Of a DNA stretch of 64,000 bases, positions 1 through 7,411 are shown piece after piece. The notes beneath the pieces are model-generated. The model was not told the origin of the DNA. It was given only the letters and a program-made list of their open reading frames with translations, and made no database searches. The stretch's first letter is position 1; the number at the start of each line of letters is the position of its first letter. Both the position numbers and the translations under genes were made by a program. Origin of the DNA: SHZL01 sp031362985. Its GTDB lineage: Bacteria > Pseudomonadota > Gammaproteobacteria > Xanthomonadales > SZUA-36. The stretch is from contig JANLTO010000030.1 in NCBI GenBank assembly GCA_031362985.1, positions 124,001 through 188,000 of the forward strand, read 5' to 3'.

Positions 1-614
1 GCGATGCGCGTTTCCTGTTTTTCTGCGATCAGGCGATAGTCCCTGGCCCAGAACGCCAACAGGTGGCTCAACAAACAGAAAAGCATCGCGGTGGCGCCGT
101 ACAGGCCGGCCCGCAGTATTTCGTCAACCACTGGCCCGGATACAGCAGGCGCCAGGGCAGCCTGGGCCAGCATGGAAATGCTGGCCACCGCGGCAAGGAA
201 CAACGCGAGGCGCAGGGTCAGCAACATGCCAGCCAGCGCACTCGCAAAGGCCAGCAGGATTCCTACTCCGCTGCCGAGCCCGCCGAGCACAAACAACAGT
301 GCCGAGAGCCACAGGATGTCTGCCAGCAAAGCGTGCCGTGCAAGGCGGTATGCGCTAGCGTGCGCACGGCGCGCAATGAACAATTCAAACGAAGCCAGCA
401 GCAGGTAACCCAACAGCAGCAGTGCTGCAATGGCTGTGCCGATTGAAGAAAAGGGCTTGTCAGTCAAGCCTGAGGAATTACTTGCCAGCAATAAGAGGGC
501 GACGACCAGGCGGTAGGCGCCAATATACGTGAGGATTCGGCGCGTCAGAGATTCCGGCAACGGGTGAAGGTTGTCCGGGTCTACTGCATTGCGGTCAATT
601 CCTGTCGCAGTCAT
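1..614 (-). CDS. pilS: PilS-like membrane sensor histidine kinase, N-terminal part (cut by window edge)
   Basis: The reading frame is open from an ATG at 614 to the left edge, giving 204 residues with no stop. It starts MTATGIDRNAVDP and then shows a series of hydrophobic stretches, including RLVVALLLLA, AALLLLGYLLLASF, ADILWLSALLFVLGG and ALAGMLLTLRLALFLAAVAS, as expected for the multi-helix sensor domain of PilS. The block with a GG..SGVGILLAFASALAG pattern is typical of PilS, the kinase that with PilR controls type IV pilin transcription through sigma-54. The PAS and kinase domains would lie to the left of the window. A purine-rich AGGGAAGTGG precedes the ATG. It is divergent from sucC. 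The assignment rests on the membrane domain only; another membrane histidine kinase with the same sensor type is possible. Confidence 0.7.
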   Translation of the reverse strand, partial: MTATGIDRNAVDPDNLHPLPESLTRRILTYIGAYRLVVALLLLASNSSGLTDKPFSSIGTAIAALLLLGYLLLASFELFIARRAHASAYRLARHALLADILWLSALLFVLGGLGSGVGILLAFASALAGMLLTLRLALFLAAVASISMLAQAALAPAVSGPVVDEILRAGLYGATAMLFCLLSHLLAFWARDYRLIAEKQETRI

Positions 615-661
615 TCCACTTCCCTGCCAGCGTGGCGTTCCGATCGGGCACGCACGTCAAA

Positions 662-670
662 AGTATATCA
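662..670 (-). promoter_or_regulatory. Possible extended -10 promoter for the pilS-like gene
   Basis: Read on the minus strand the sequence is TGATATACT, an extended -10 element (TG-n-TATACT) about 48 bases upstream of the ATG at 614. No convincing -35 hexamer is visible, which is tolerated for extended -10 promoters. In the rest of the 326-base gap between pilS and sucC I see only the tandem array next to sucC and no further gene. Confidence 0.35.
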
Positions 671-830
671 TCCGCATGTTCTGTTCATTCCAGTCTTTGT
701 CAGACGGGTGGCAAGGGGTGCAGGCAGCATGAACCCGGAATGCCGTGACCGGGAAAGTGTTGCGGTTTTGATTTAAATTCCAATTCAGGGGAAAATGACG
801 GACTTTGTCGCGGTCCTTGCGGGCTGAGGC

Positions 831-938
831 TTCAGGTTTAGAGTTGCGTCTTCAAGTTGGGCGTTCAAGTTGGCCTTCAGGTTGGGCCTTCAGGTTTAGG
901 TTTTGGGTTGGGGTTTTGGGTTGGGGTTTTGGGAGCAC
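831..938 (+). repeat. Degenerate 12-13 bp tandem direct repeats in the sucC leader
   Basis: After a first TTCAGGTTTAG at 831, consecutive units start at 851, 864, 876 and 889 with the form TTCAAGTTGGGCG / TTCAGGTTGGGCC (12-13 bp). They pass into units TTTTGGGTTGGGG at 901 and 914, and a last TTTTGGGAGCAC at 927. The array ends in GGGAG (931-935), which is the Shine-Dalgarno sequence of sucC, so the repeat runs into the ribosome-binding region. The period is not a multiple of three. Confidence 0.85.
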
Positions 939-940
939 TA

Positions 941-2128
941 ATGAATTTTCATGAATACCAGGCGAAAGCGTTGTTCGCCGACTACGGAATTCCAGTCCCT
1001 GCCGGCATCGTTGCCACCACGCCGGCGGAAGCTGTCGCGGCTGCAAAGGCATTGGGTGGTGACATGTGGGTGGTAAAAGCCCAGGTCCATGCAGGCGGAC
1101 GGGGCAAAGCCGGTGGAGTCAAACTGGCCAAAAACCTGGATGAAGTGCGTGCGGAAGCCAAGCGCATGCTGAACATGAAAATTTCCACCTATCAAACTGG
1201 TGGCCTGGCGTTGCCGGTGAACAAGGTCCTGATCGTGGAAGCCAGCGACATTAGCAGTGAAATTTACCTTTCAGCGCTGGTTGACCGGGTTAACCAGTGT
1301 GTTACGTTCATGGGTTCGGCGGCCGGGGGCGTGGATATTGAACATGTTGCTGCGACCGAGCCGGAAAAGATCGTAACGGTTCAAGTGGACAACACGGCAG
1401 GATTGCAAGCGTTCCAGGCGCGCCAGATGGGATTTGGCATGGGCCTGTCGGCAAAGCAGGTGCAGCAGTTGAGCAAGATCATGTCCGGGATGTATCGCCT
1501 GTTCCGGGACAAGGATCTTACCCTGATCGAAGTCAACCCCCTGGTTATAGACGGCAAGGGTGACCTGCTGGCATTGGACGCCAAGATAAACATGGATGAT
1601 AACGCGCAGTTCCGGCATCCCGAACTGGCTGCCATGCGGGATGAAGCACAGGAGGATCCTACTGAAGTTGCCGCGAGCCGTCACGATCTTAACTACGTAA
1701 CCCTCGACGGCAATATAGCCTGCATGGTCAATGGCGCGGGGCTGGCCATGGCCACCATGGATGTAATCAAACTCAACGGGGGTGAACCCGCCAATTTCCT
1801 GGATGTGGGTGGCGGCTCAAACGCAGCTCGCGTGCGCGAAGCATTCAAGCTGATCCTGTCCAGTGACCGCGTTGAAGCCATACTGGTCAATATTTTTGGC
1901 GGAATCGTGCGCTGTGATGAGATTGCCGAAGGTATCATCGCTGCGGTTGACGAGGTGGGCGTTACCGTACCCGTCGTCGTCAGGCTGGAAGGAACCAACG
2001 TGGAGAAAGGCCGCAAAATGCTTGCAGAAAGCAAATTCAAGATTATTTCCGCCACTGACCTGAACGATGCAGCAACCAAGGTTGTAGCTGCAACGCGCAA
2101 GGCTGTTGCAGCCAAGAGGGGGCAATAG
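941..2128 (+). CDS. sucC: Succinyl-CoA synthetase (ADP-forming) beta subunit
   Basis: SucC forms the beta subunit of succinyl-CoA synthetase, which converts succinyl-CoA to succinate with substrate-level ATP/GTP formation in the TCA cycle. The protein has 395 residues (E. coli 388). It begins MNFHEYQAKALFADYGIPVP, the standard start of the family, followed by the ATP-grasp nucleotide domain (VVKAQVHAGGRGKAGGV) and a C-terminal CoA-ligase domain (LDVGGGSNAARV, FGGIVRCDEIAEGI). The frame is open upstream to a TTG at 857, but family alignment and a GGGAG five bases before 941 fix the start at 941. sucD follows after one base, so the subunits are translationally linked. The leader consists of tandem repeats. 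Confidence 0.97.
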   Translation: MNFHEYQAKALFADYGIPVPAGIVATTPAEAVAAAKALGGDMWVVKAQVHAGGRGKAGGVKLAKNLDEVRAEAKRMLNMKISTYQTGGLALPVNKVLIVEASDISSEIYLSALVDRVNQCVTFMGSAAGGVDIEHVAATEPEKIVTVQVDNTAGLQAFQARQMGFGMGLSAKQVQQLSKIMSGMYRLFRDKDLTLIEVNPLVIDGKGDLLALDAKINMDDNAQFRHPELAAMRDEAQEDPTEVAASRHDLNYVTLDGNIACMVNGAGLAMATMDVIKLNGGEPANFLDVGGGSNAARVREAFKLILSSDRVEAILVNIFGGIVRCDEIAEGIIAAVDEVGVTVPVVVRLEGTNVEKGRKMLAESKFKIISATDLNDAATKVVAATRKAVAAKRGQ

Positions 2129-2129
2129 C

Positions 2130-3005
2130 ATGAGTGTATTGGTTAACCGCGATACCCGCGTCATTTGCCAGGGATTCACTGGCAACCAGGGAACTTTCCA
2201 CTCGCAGCAGGCGCTGGATTACGGCACGCGCCTGGTGGGTGGCGTGACGCCCGGCAAGGGTGGGCAGCAACACCTGGGCCTGCCCGTGTTTGACACGGTG
2301 CGGGATGCAGTGCATGCCAGCGGCGCTGAAGCGAGCGTAATCTATGTGCCACCACCGTTTGCGGCCGATGCGATTCTTGAGGCTGCGGATGCCGGCATTA
2401 AAGTAATTGTGGCCATTACCGAGGGCATCCCGGTCCAGGACATGATGGTGGTCAAAGCCGCCCTGAAGAACAAGCCAGGCACATGGTTGATTGGGCCCAA
2501 TTGCCCCGGCATCATTACTCCAGGGGAGTGCAAGATTGGCATCATGCCCGGACAGATTCACAGCAAAGGCAGGGTAGGCGTGGTTTCCCGTTCGGGTACC
2601 CTCACCTATGAGGCTGTTTATCAAACCACCCTAGCCGGCCTGGGTCAGTCGACCTGTATTGGAATCGGCGGGGACCCTATCCAGGGAATGAACTTCATTG
2701 ACGTACTGCGCTTGTTCCAGGAAGACGAAGATACCGACGGTATAATCATGGTCGGGGAAATTGGCGGTTCGGCTGAAGAGGACGCAGCGAATTTTATTGC
2801 CAAGCACGTGACCAAACCAGTAGTTGCTTATATTGCCGGCGTGACTGCACCTGCGGGCAAGCGCATGGGCCATGCCGGCGCCATCATAGCCGGGGGCAAG
2901 GGCACAGCGGATGAAAAGTTCGCCGCCCTGGAAGCTGCCGGCGTGGTAACCGTTCGTTCGCCGGCTGACCTGGGTAATGCAATCTCCAGGCGGCTCTGCG
3001 CCTGA
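2130..3005 (+). CDS. sucD: Succinyl-CoA synthetase alpha subunit
   Basis: This is the CoA-binding and phosphohistidine-carrying partner of SucC (291 residues, E. coli 289). It starts MSVLVNRDTRVICQGFTG, which binds CoA together with the following glycine-rich segment. The catalytic histidine lies at about residue 248 in MGHAGAIIAGGKGTADEK and is phosphorylated during catalysis. The start at 2130 is one base after the sucC stop and is preceded by AGAGGGGG inside the end of sucC. nadE follows 13 bases downstream, which suggests a sucC-sucD-nadE transcript. No anomalies seen. Confidence 0.97.
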   Translation: MSVLVNRDTRVICQGFTGNQGTFHSQQALDYGTRLVGGVTPGKGGQQHLGLPVFDTVRDAVHASGAEASVIYVPPPFAADAILEAADAGIKVIVAITEGIPVQDMMVVKAALKNKPGTWLIGPNCPGIITPGECKIGIMPGQIHSKGRVGVVSRSGTLTYEAVYQTTLAGLGQSTCIGIGGDPIQGMNFIDVLRLFQEDEDTDGIIMVGEIGGSAEEDAANFIAKHVTKPVVAYIAGVTAPAGKRMGHAGAIIAGGKGTADEKFAALEAAGVVTVRSPADLGNAISRRLCA

Positions 3006-3018
3006 ACTGCAGGAGTCA

Positions 3019-4662
3019 ATGCCAGGCACCATGATCCGGCTGGCACTTGCGCAACACAATTTCCTGGTTGGCGATATCACCGGCAACCTGGATAAAGCGA
3101 TGGCCCTGGTGCGCCAGGCCCGTGCAGCACAGGCAGATCTGTTGCTTTTCCCCGAGCTTGCGCTGACCGGCTATCCGCCCGAAGACCTGCTGCTACGCCC
3201 CGGGTTCATGCGCACTGCGGAGCAGGCGCTGCACACCCTGGTTGCATCCGTCCAGGATATCGATGTGATCATCGGTCATCCACGGCTGCACGATGGCCAA
3301 CGCTTTAACTCGGTAAGCTGGATTCGAAACCAGCAAATCATCGGCCGTTACGACAAGCAGCTCCTGCCAAATTACGCAGTGTTCGATGAACGCCGCTATT
3401 TTACCCAAGGCGCCCTGCCGCTGGTGATTGAACTCAAGGGCTGTAAATTCGGAGTGATCATTTGCGAGGACCTGTGGGGGCTGGAACCGGCCCGCCAGGC
3501 CCGCGCTGCGGGTGCGGAGTTGCTGCTTGTTCCAAACGCTTCCCCTTACGACGGGGACAAACTCGCGGCCCGCGTAGCGGCGCTAGCCGCCAATCACGCA
3601 GAGCACGGTTTGCCGGTGGTGTATTGTAATCACGTGGGCGGCCAGGACGAACTTGTTTTCGATGGCCGCAGCATGCTGATGAGCCGTGATGGGGAGCTAT
3701 CGGATCCCGGACCCTTGTGCGATGAAGCTTTGCTGCTGGCGGAGTTCCAACCCGCTGGCGGGCGGCTCGCAGCAGTGGGCTGGCCGGCTCCACCGGCGGA
3801 TGCACAGGAGGAAGTGTATCGTGTGCTTACCTGCGGCCTGGCTGATTACGTGCGCAAGAACGGTTTCAGCGATGTGGTATTCGGGCTCTCGGGCGGAATT
3901 GATTCGGCACTCCTGCTGGCCATTTCAGTGGATGCCCTGGGCGCAAACCACGTGCACACCGTCATGATGCCCTCCAGGCACACATCGGGACTGAGTATAG
4001 AGCTGGCGCAAGAGCAGGCGGTGAGGCTGGGCGTGGACCACCGCTGCATCAGCATCGAGCCGGCATTTGAGGCCATGAACCTGCTGCTGGGCCCATCGTT
4101 TGCCGGGATGGCAGCAGACGTCACTGAAGAAAATCTGCAAGCGCGTATACGCGGCAACCTGGTCATGGCTCTGTCCAACAAGTTTGGCTGGCTGCCCCTT
4201 ACCACCGGCAATAAAAGCGAACTCGCTGTAGGCTACTGCACGATTTACGGTGACATGTGCGGTGGTTACGCTCCCTTGCTGGATTGTTTCAAGACGCGGG
4301 TTTATCAGTTGGCGAATTTTCGCAATAGCCAGGGCGCATGTATTCCGGCGGGCGTCATCAGCCGGCCCCCTTCTGCCGAGCTGCGACCCGGGCAAACAGA
4401 CCAGGACTCCCTTCCGCCCTACGATATTCTCGACCGGGTTTTACATCTCTATGTAGAGCGGGATTGGTCGATTGCCAAAATTTGCGCAGAAGGATTCGAC
4501 GAAGCCATGGTGCGGCGGGTTGCCAGGCTGGTCTTGCTGAATGAATACAAACGCCGCCAGGGTCCACCGGGTGCACGCATCACCGACCGGGCATTCGGCC
4601 GGGACCGGCGTTATCCGATCACTTCGGGATGGCGGGAATACAGCTGGAAGGAAAGAAACTAA
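3019..4662 (+). CDS. nadE: Glutamine-dependent NAD+ synthetase
   Basis: NadE amidates nicotinic acid adenine dinucleotide to NAD+, the last step of NAD synthesis, using ammonia from glutamine. The 547-residue protein is the long, two-domain form. Residues 1-270 are a nitrilase/CN-hydrolase amidase with the Glu-Lys-Cys triad (FPELALTGYPPED, YDKQLLPNYAVFDERRYF, and Cys149 in VIICEDLWG). The C-terminal half is the synthetase, with the ATP-pyrophosphatase loop SGGIDS at 291-296 and a TTGNKSE motif. The start is uncertain: ATG 3019 has AGGAG only three bases away, and ATG 3031 (MIRLALAQ) sits 15 bases from it. The family usually begins close to the second. It ends in a 34-bp palindrome. Confidence 0.95.
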   Translation: MPGTMIRLALAQHNFLVGDITGNLDKAMALVRQARAAQADLLLFPELALTGYPPEDLLLRPGFMRTAEQALHTLVASVQDIDVIIGHPRLHDGQRFNSVSWIRNQQIIGRYDKQLLPNYAVFDERRYFTQGALPLVIELKGCKFGVIICEDLWGLEPARQARAAGAELLLVPNASPYDGDKLAARVAALAANHAEHGLPVVYCNHVGGQDELVFDGRSMLMSRDGELSDPGPLCDEALLLAEFQPAGGRLAAVGWPAPPADAQEEVYRVLTCGLADYVRKNGFSDVVFGLSGGIDSALLLAISVDALGANHVHTVMMPSRHTSGLSIELAQEQAVRLGVDHRCISIEPAFEAMNLLLGPSFAGMAADVTEENLQARIRGNLVMALSNKFGWLPLTTGNKSELAVGYCTIYGDMCGGYAPLLDCFKTRVYQLANFRNSQGACIPAGVISRPPSAELRPGQTDQDSLPPYDILDRVLHLYVERDWSIAKICAEGFDEAMVRRVARLVLLNEYKRRQGPPGARITDRAFGRDRRYPITSGWREYSWKERN

Positions 4663-4693
4663 GGAAACTCTGGATTAGTCAGAGTTTCCCTAA
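4660..4693. repeat. 34-bp palindromic intergenic element, copy A (possible bidirectional terminator)
   Basis: The sequence contains a perfect 10-bp inverted repeat, GGAAACTCTG at 4663-4672 and CAGAGTTTCC at 4680-4689, around a 7-base loop, flanked by TAA and CTAA. It lies between the convergent ends of nadE and bamD and includes the nadE stop codon. A second copy of identical length (28 of 34 bases the same) lies at 17021-17054, also between convergent genes. No U-tract follows on either strand, so it is not a textbook terminator. It may be a REP-like element or a stabilising 3' hairpin. Confidence 0.75.
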
Positions 4694-4722
4694 GTCTGCA
4701 GTTCCAGCAGGGGCTTGTCGTA

Positions 4723-5553
4723 TCAGTCGAAGGGCCACAGCCAGTCGAGCCAGTCACGTTTCTTTTTCTGACCTAATACGTAGTAATTATCGGGGTAATT
4801 GAGTGTAAGCACCTGCATGGTACTGTCAGCCAATTCAGTCAGGCTAAGCTCGGTATACGCCTGGTGCAACATGACCAGTGCTGCCTCGTTTTCCGGCGTG
4901 TTGGGGTAGGTCTCAAGCGCGAATCGAGCCCTGTTTGCTGCAGCGATATAAGCTTTGTAGCCCATGTAGAACTCGGCCACGCCTATTTCGTAGGCAGCAA
5001 GATTATTCCTCAGGTATACCATGCGCTGACGTGCATCGGGCACGTAGCGGCTATCGGGAAAACGTCGCAGCAGTTCACTGAAATCGACAAAAGCATCGCG
5101 CAGTTTGGTCTGGTCGCGGTCGCGCACGCGGTTGGGCATGAGGCGTTCCAAAAAGCCAAGGTTTTCCTCGTAGTTCACCAGACCCTTGAGATAGAAAGCG
5201 TAATCAACATTCGGGTGCGTGGGATAGGTGCGAATGAAACGGTTCAGGGTCGACAGGGCATTTTGCCCTTCATGGGCCTTGAAATAGGCGTACGAAAGAT
5301 CCAGCATGGACTGCTCGGTATAACGACCGAATGGATAACGGGTTTGCAAATGCTTGTAACTGCGTATGGCCCGGTCCCAGGACTTGTTATCCAAAGACAG
5401 CTTGGCATCGGCATACAGGTCAGCAGCGGATCGGTCATCGTCAAATTCCACGTCTTTGCGACAGCCTGAGGCCAGCAACATCACGCCAGCGAGGACCAGG
5501 GCGAACAAGCGCAAGGCGCGGAAATCAAAAAAATGACTGGAACGGAACGTCAT
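4723..5553 (-). CDS. bamD: Outer membrane assembly lipoprotein BamD (ComL)
   Basis: BamD is the essential lipoprotein partner of BamA in inserting beta-barrel proteins into the outer membrane. The 276-residue protein has a signal peptide ending in the lipobox LLASGC, with the lipidated cysteine at residue 31. TPR-type helices follow (SAADLYADAKLSLDNKSWDRAI, PFGRYTEQSMLDLSYAYFKA, LNRFIRTYPTHPNVDYAFYLKGL). The start at ATG 5553 puts a short basic N-region before the hydrophobic core; the frame continues upstream but would only lengthen the signal peptide. It is divergent from rluD with 29 bases between the starts, the same bamD/rluD/pgeF neighbourhood seen in many gammaproteobacteria. Confidence 0.95.
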   Translation of the reverse strand: MTFRSSHFFDFRALRLFALVLAGVMLLASGCRKDVEFDDDRSAADLYADAKLSLDNKSWDRAIRSYKHLQTRYPFGRYTEQSMLDLSYAYFKAHEGQNALSTLNRFIRTYPTHPNVDYAFYLKGLVNYEENLGFLERLMPNRVRDRDQTKLRDAFVDFSELLRRFPDSRYVPDARQRMVYLRNNLAAYEIGVAEFYMGYKAYIAAANRARFALETYPNTPENEAALVMLHQAYTELSLTELADSTMQVLTLNYPDNYYVLGQKKKRDWLDWLWPFD

Positions 5554-5582
5554 AGGAAAACCAAGCGATCGGAGGACGCTGC

Positions 5583-6596
5583 ATGATAACCGAATCGGGA
5601 GGCATGAAACAGTCTCTGAGCCCGCATGAACCATCCCCTGACAGGATCAGGCACAAAGCCATAGCTTCGCCCGGCCAGGCAGGTTCCAGGCTGGACCAGG
5701 TTGCAAGCATCTTGTTTGCCGACTATTCCCGGGCAAGGCTGCAAAAATGGATACGCAGCGGCGAGCTGACGGTGAACGGGAGTGGCGCCAAGGCAACCTA
5801 CAAAATTGCCGGAAACGAGGTCTTGATCATTGATGCTGAAACCGAGCTCGATGATTCGGTGCTGCCGCAAGCGATAGGCCTGGACGTGATCCATGCCGAC
5901 CAAGACCTGCTGATCATCAACAAGCCGGTAGGGCTGGTGGTGCATCCGGCAGCAGGCAACCGTGATGGCACTTTGCAGAATGCCTTGTTGCATTTTGACC
6001 CGGGCCTTGCAGCTCTGCCCCGGTCGGGCATTGTGCACCGCCTCGACAAAGACACCAGCGGGGTGATGGTGGTAGCCCGGTCACTGCGCGCACATACCAG
6101 CCTGGTAAACCAGTTGCAAACCCGCAGCATGAGCCGGGTATACGAGACCATATGCCTGGGTGAGATGCGCGGGGTCGCGCGTGTGGATGAACCGATAGGC
6201 CGTCACCCCCGCGATCGTAAACGTATGGCGGTGGTCGCTTCGGGCCGCCCGTCGGTCACTCACTTTCGCATCCTGCAAGCTTTCAAAGGCTTGACTCATC
6301 TTGAAGTTTCATTGGAAACCGGCCGCACCCACCAGATTCGCGTACACCTTGCGCATCTTGGATACCCGGTAGTTGGCGACACGGTATACGGGCGCAATCT
6401 GCGTGCGGTAAAAGGCATGAACGCGGAACTGATTGAAGCAGTACGGCAATTTTCCCGGCAGGCCTTGCATGCCCGCAGCTTGAAGCTGCAACACCCGGCA
6501 GACGGAAAGGAGCTTGAGTTTCACGCACCCTTGCCCGCGGACATGCAGAACCTGCTCAGCGTATTACGGCAAACAGCCCGACAAACAACACTTTGA
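5583..6596 (+). CDS. rluD: 23S rRNA pseudouridine synthase RluD
   Basis: RluD makes pseudouridines 1911, 1915 and 1917 in helix 69 of 23S rRNA. The 337-residue protein (E. coli 326) has an S4 RNA-binding domain (SRLDQVASILFADYSRARLQKWIRSGELTVNG, about residues 36-70) followed by the RluA-type catalytic domain. The signature GIVHRLDKDTSG has the catalytic aspartate at residue 155. GGAGGA at 5571-5576, six bases before ATG 5583, supports this start over the in-frame ATG at 5604. pgeF overlaps the stop codon. The close paralogue RluC is possible from sequence alone, but the bamD-rluD-pgeF order strongly favours RluD. Confidence 0.93.
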   Translation: MITESGGMKQSLSPHEPSPDRIRHKAIASPGQAGSRLDQVASILFADYSRARLQKWIRSGELTVNGSGAKATYKIAGNEVLIIDAETELDDSVLPQAIGLDVIHADQDLLIINKPVGLVVHPAAGNRDGTLQNALLHFDPGLAALPRSGIVHRLDKDTSGVMVVARSLRAHTSLVNQLQTRSMSRVYETICLGEMRGVARVDEPIGRHPRDRKRMAVVASGRPSVTHFRILQAFKGLTHLEVSLETGRTHQIRVHLAHLGYPVVGDTVYGRNLRAVKGMNAELIEAVRQFSRQALHARSLKLQHPADGKELEFHAPLPADMQNLLSVLRQTARQTTL

Positions 6597-7351
6597 ACAC
6601 GAATTGGATCACACCCCAGTGGAACGCACCGGCCAGAGTCAGGGCACTTTGTACGACGCGCAGCGGCGGTTTCAGTGCAGGGCCCTGGAGCAGTATGAAC
6701 CTCGGCGCATCCACGGGTGATGAAGCCGGCGCCGTGCTCAGCAATCGCGCGCTGTTGCGCAGCCAGCTACCCGCTGATCCGCTGTGGTTGCGTCAGGTGC
6801 ACGGTACAGGGGTTTTTTGCCACCCGGCCACCGACACTGCCGCGCCCACGTCGGCATTGGCATCGGCAGAAATCGTAGCAGACGCCCAGTTGGCCACCCG
6901 GCAAGGACAGGTATGCGCCATATTGAGTGCAGATTGCCTGCCGGTATTACTGTGCAATCGTGAGGGTACTCGAGTGGCAGCAGCCCATGCGGGCTGGCGT
7001 GGACTCGCTGCCGGCGTGATCGAGCAGACTGTGCAGTCACTGGCCTGCCCGCCGCAGACATTAATGGCATGGCTGGGTCCAGCCATCGGACCAGAGGCTT
7101 TCGTGGTTGGTGATGAAGTGCGCGCGGCGTTCGTATCGGGCAATGCGGAGGCGGGCAGCGCTTTTGTCGTGCATGGGGAACGCTGGTTATGCGACCTCTA
7201 CGCCCTGGCCCGGCAGCGACTGACGAAGCTTGGTGTAAACGAGATCCGTGGCGGAGGGTACTGCACTTTCACTGAGCAGGAGCGTTTTTTCTCCTACCGG
7301 CGTGACCAGGTTACCGGTCGCATGGCCACCCTGATCTGGCTGGAATCCTGA
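6593..7351 (+). CDS. pgeF: Peptidoglycan editing factor PgeF (laccase-domain protein, YfiH)
   Basis: This is a 252-residue protein of the cytoplasmic YfiH/PgeF multicopper-oxidase-like family. In E. coli it removes misincorporated serine-containing muropeptide precursors; related enzymes act on purine nucleosides. Family motifs are visible: LWLRQVHGTGV, CAILSADCLPVLLC and AAAHAGWRGLAAGV with the metal-binding His and Cys residues, then WLGPAIGPEAFVVGDEV and GGGYCTFTEQERFFSYRRD near the end. The only start that retains the N-terminal TRSGGFS motif is TTG 6593, which overlaps the rluD stop (TTGA). This implies translational coupling, and no separate Shine-Dalgarno is seen. Its end converges on the cytochrome gene. 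Confidence 0.93.
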   Translation: MNTNWITPQWNAPARVRALCTTRSGGFSAGPWSSMNLGASTGDEAGAVLSNRALLRSQLPADPLWLRQVHGTGVFCHPATDTAAPTSALASAEIVADAQLATRQGQVCAILSADCLPVLLCNREGTRVAAAHAGWRGLAAGVIEQTVQSLACPPQTLMAWLGPAIGPEAFVVGDEVRAAFVSGNAEAGSAFVVHGERWLCDLYALARQRLTKLGVNEIRGGGYCTFTEQERFFSYRRDQVTGRMATLIWLES

Positions 7352-7368
7352 ACCCATTCTTTTTGTTT

Positions 7369-7402
7369 CCTGGCGCCACGGAGCCAGGGCCAGTGCGCCA
7401 GG
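7369..7402. other. Inverted repeat between convergent genes
   Basis: CCTGGCGC at 7369-7376 pairs perfectly with GCGCCAGG at 7395-7402 (8-bp stem, 18-base loop containing a nested GGAGCCAGG alternative). It lies in the 60-base gap between pgeF and the cytochrome gene. A T-rich stretch precedes it rather than follows it on the plus strand, so a rho-independent terminator is not clearly supported. A 3'-end protecting hairpin is the modest reading. Confidence 0.35.
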
Positions 7403-7411
7403 ACCGATGTT

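Noticed and set aside
564..776. 70-residue open frame in the pilS-sucC gap
   Set aside because: It begins inside the pilS coding region in antisense, shows no family motif and has no ribosome-binding site.
857..940. Possible 28-residue N-terminal extension of SucC starting at a TTG
   Set aside because: The extension is the translation of the tandem repeat array; family alignment and a Shine-Dalgarno point to ATG 941.
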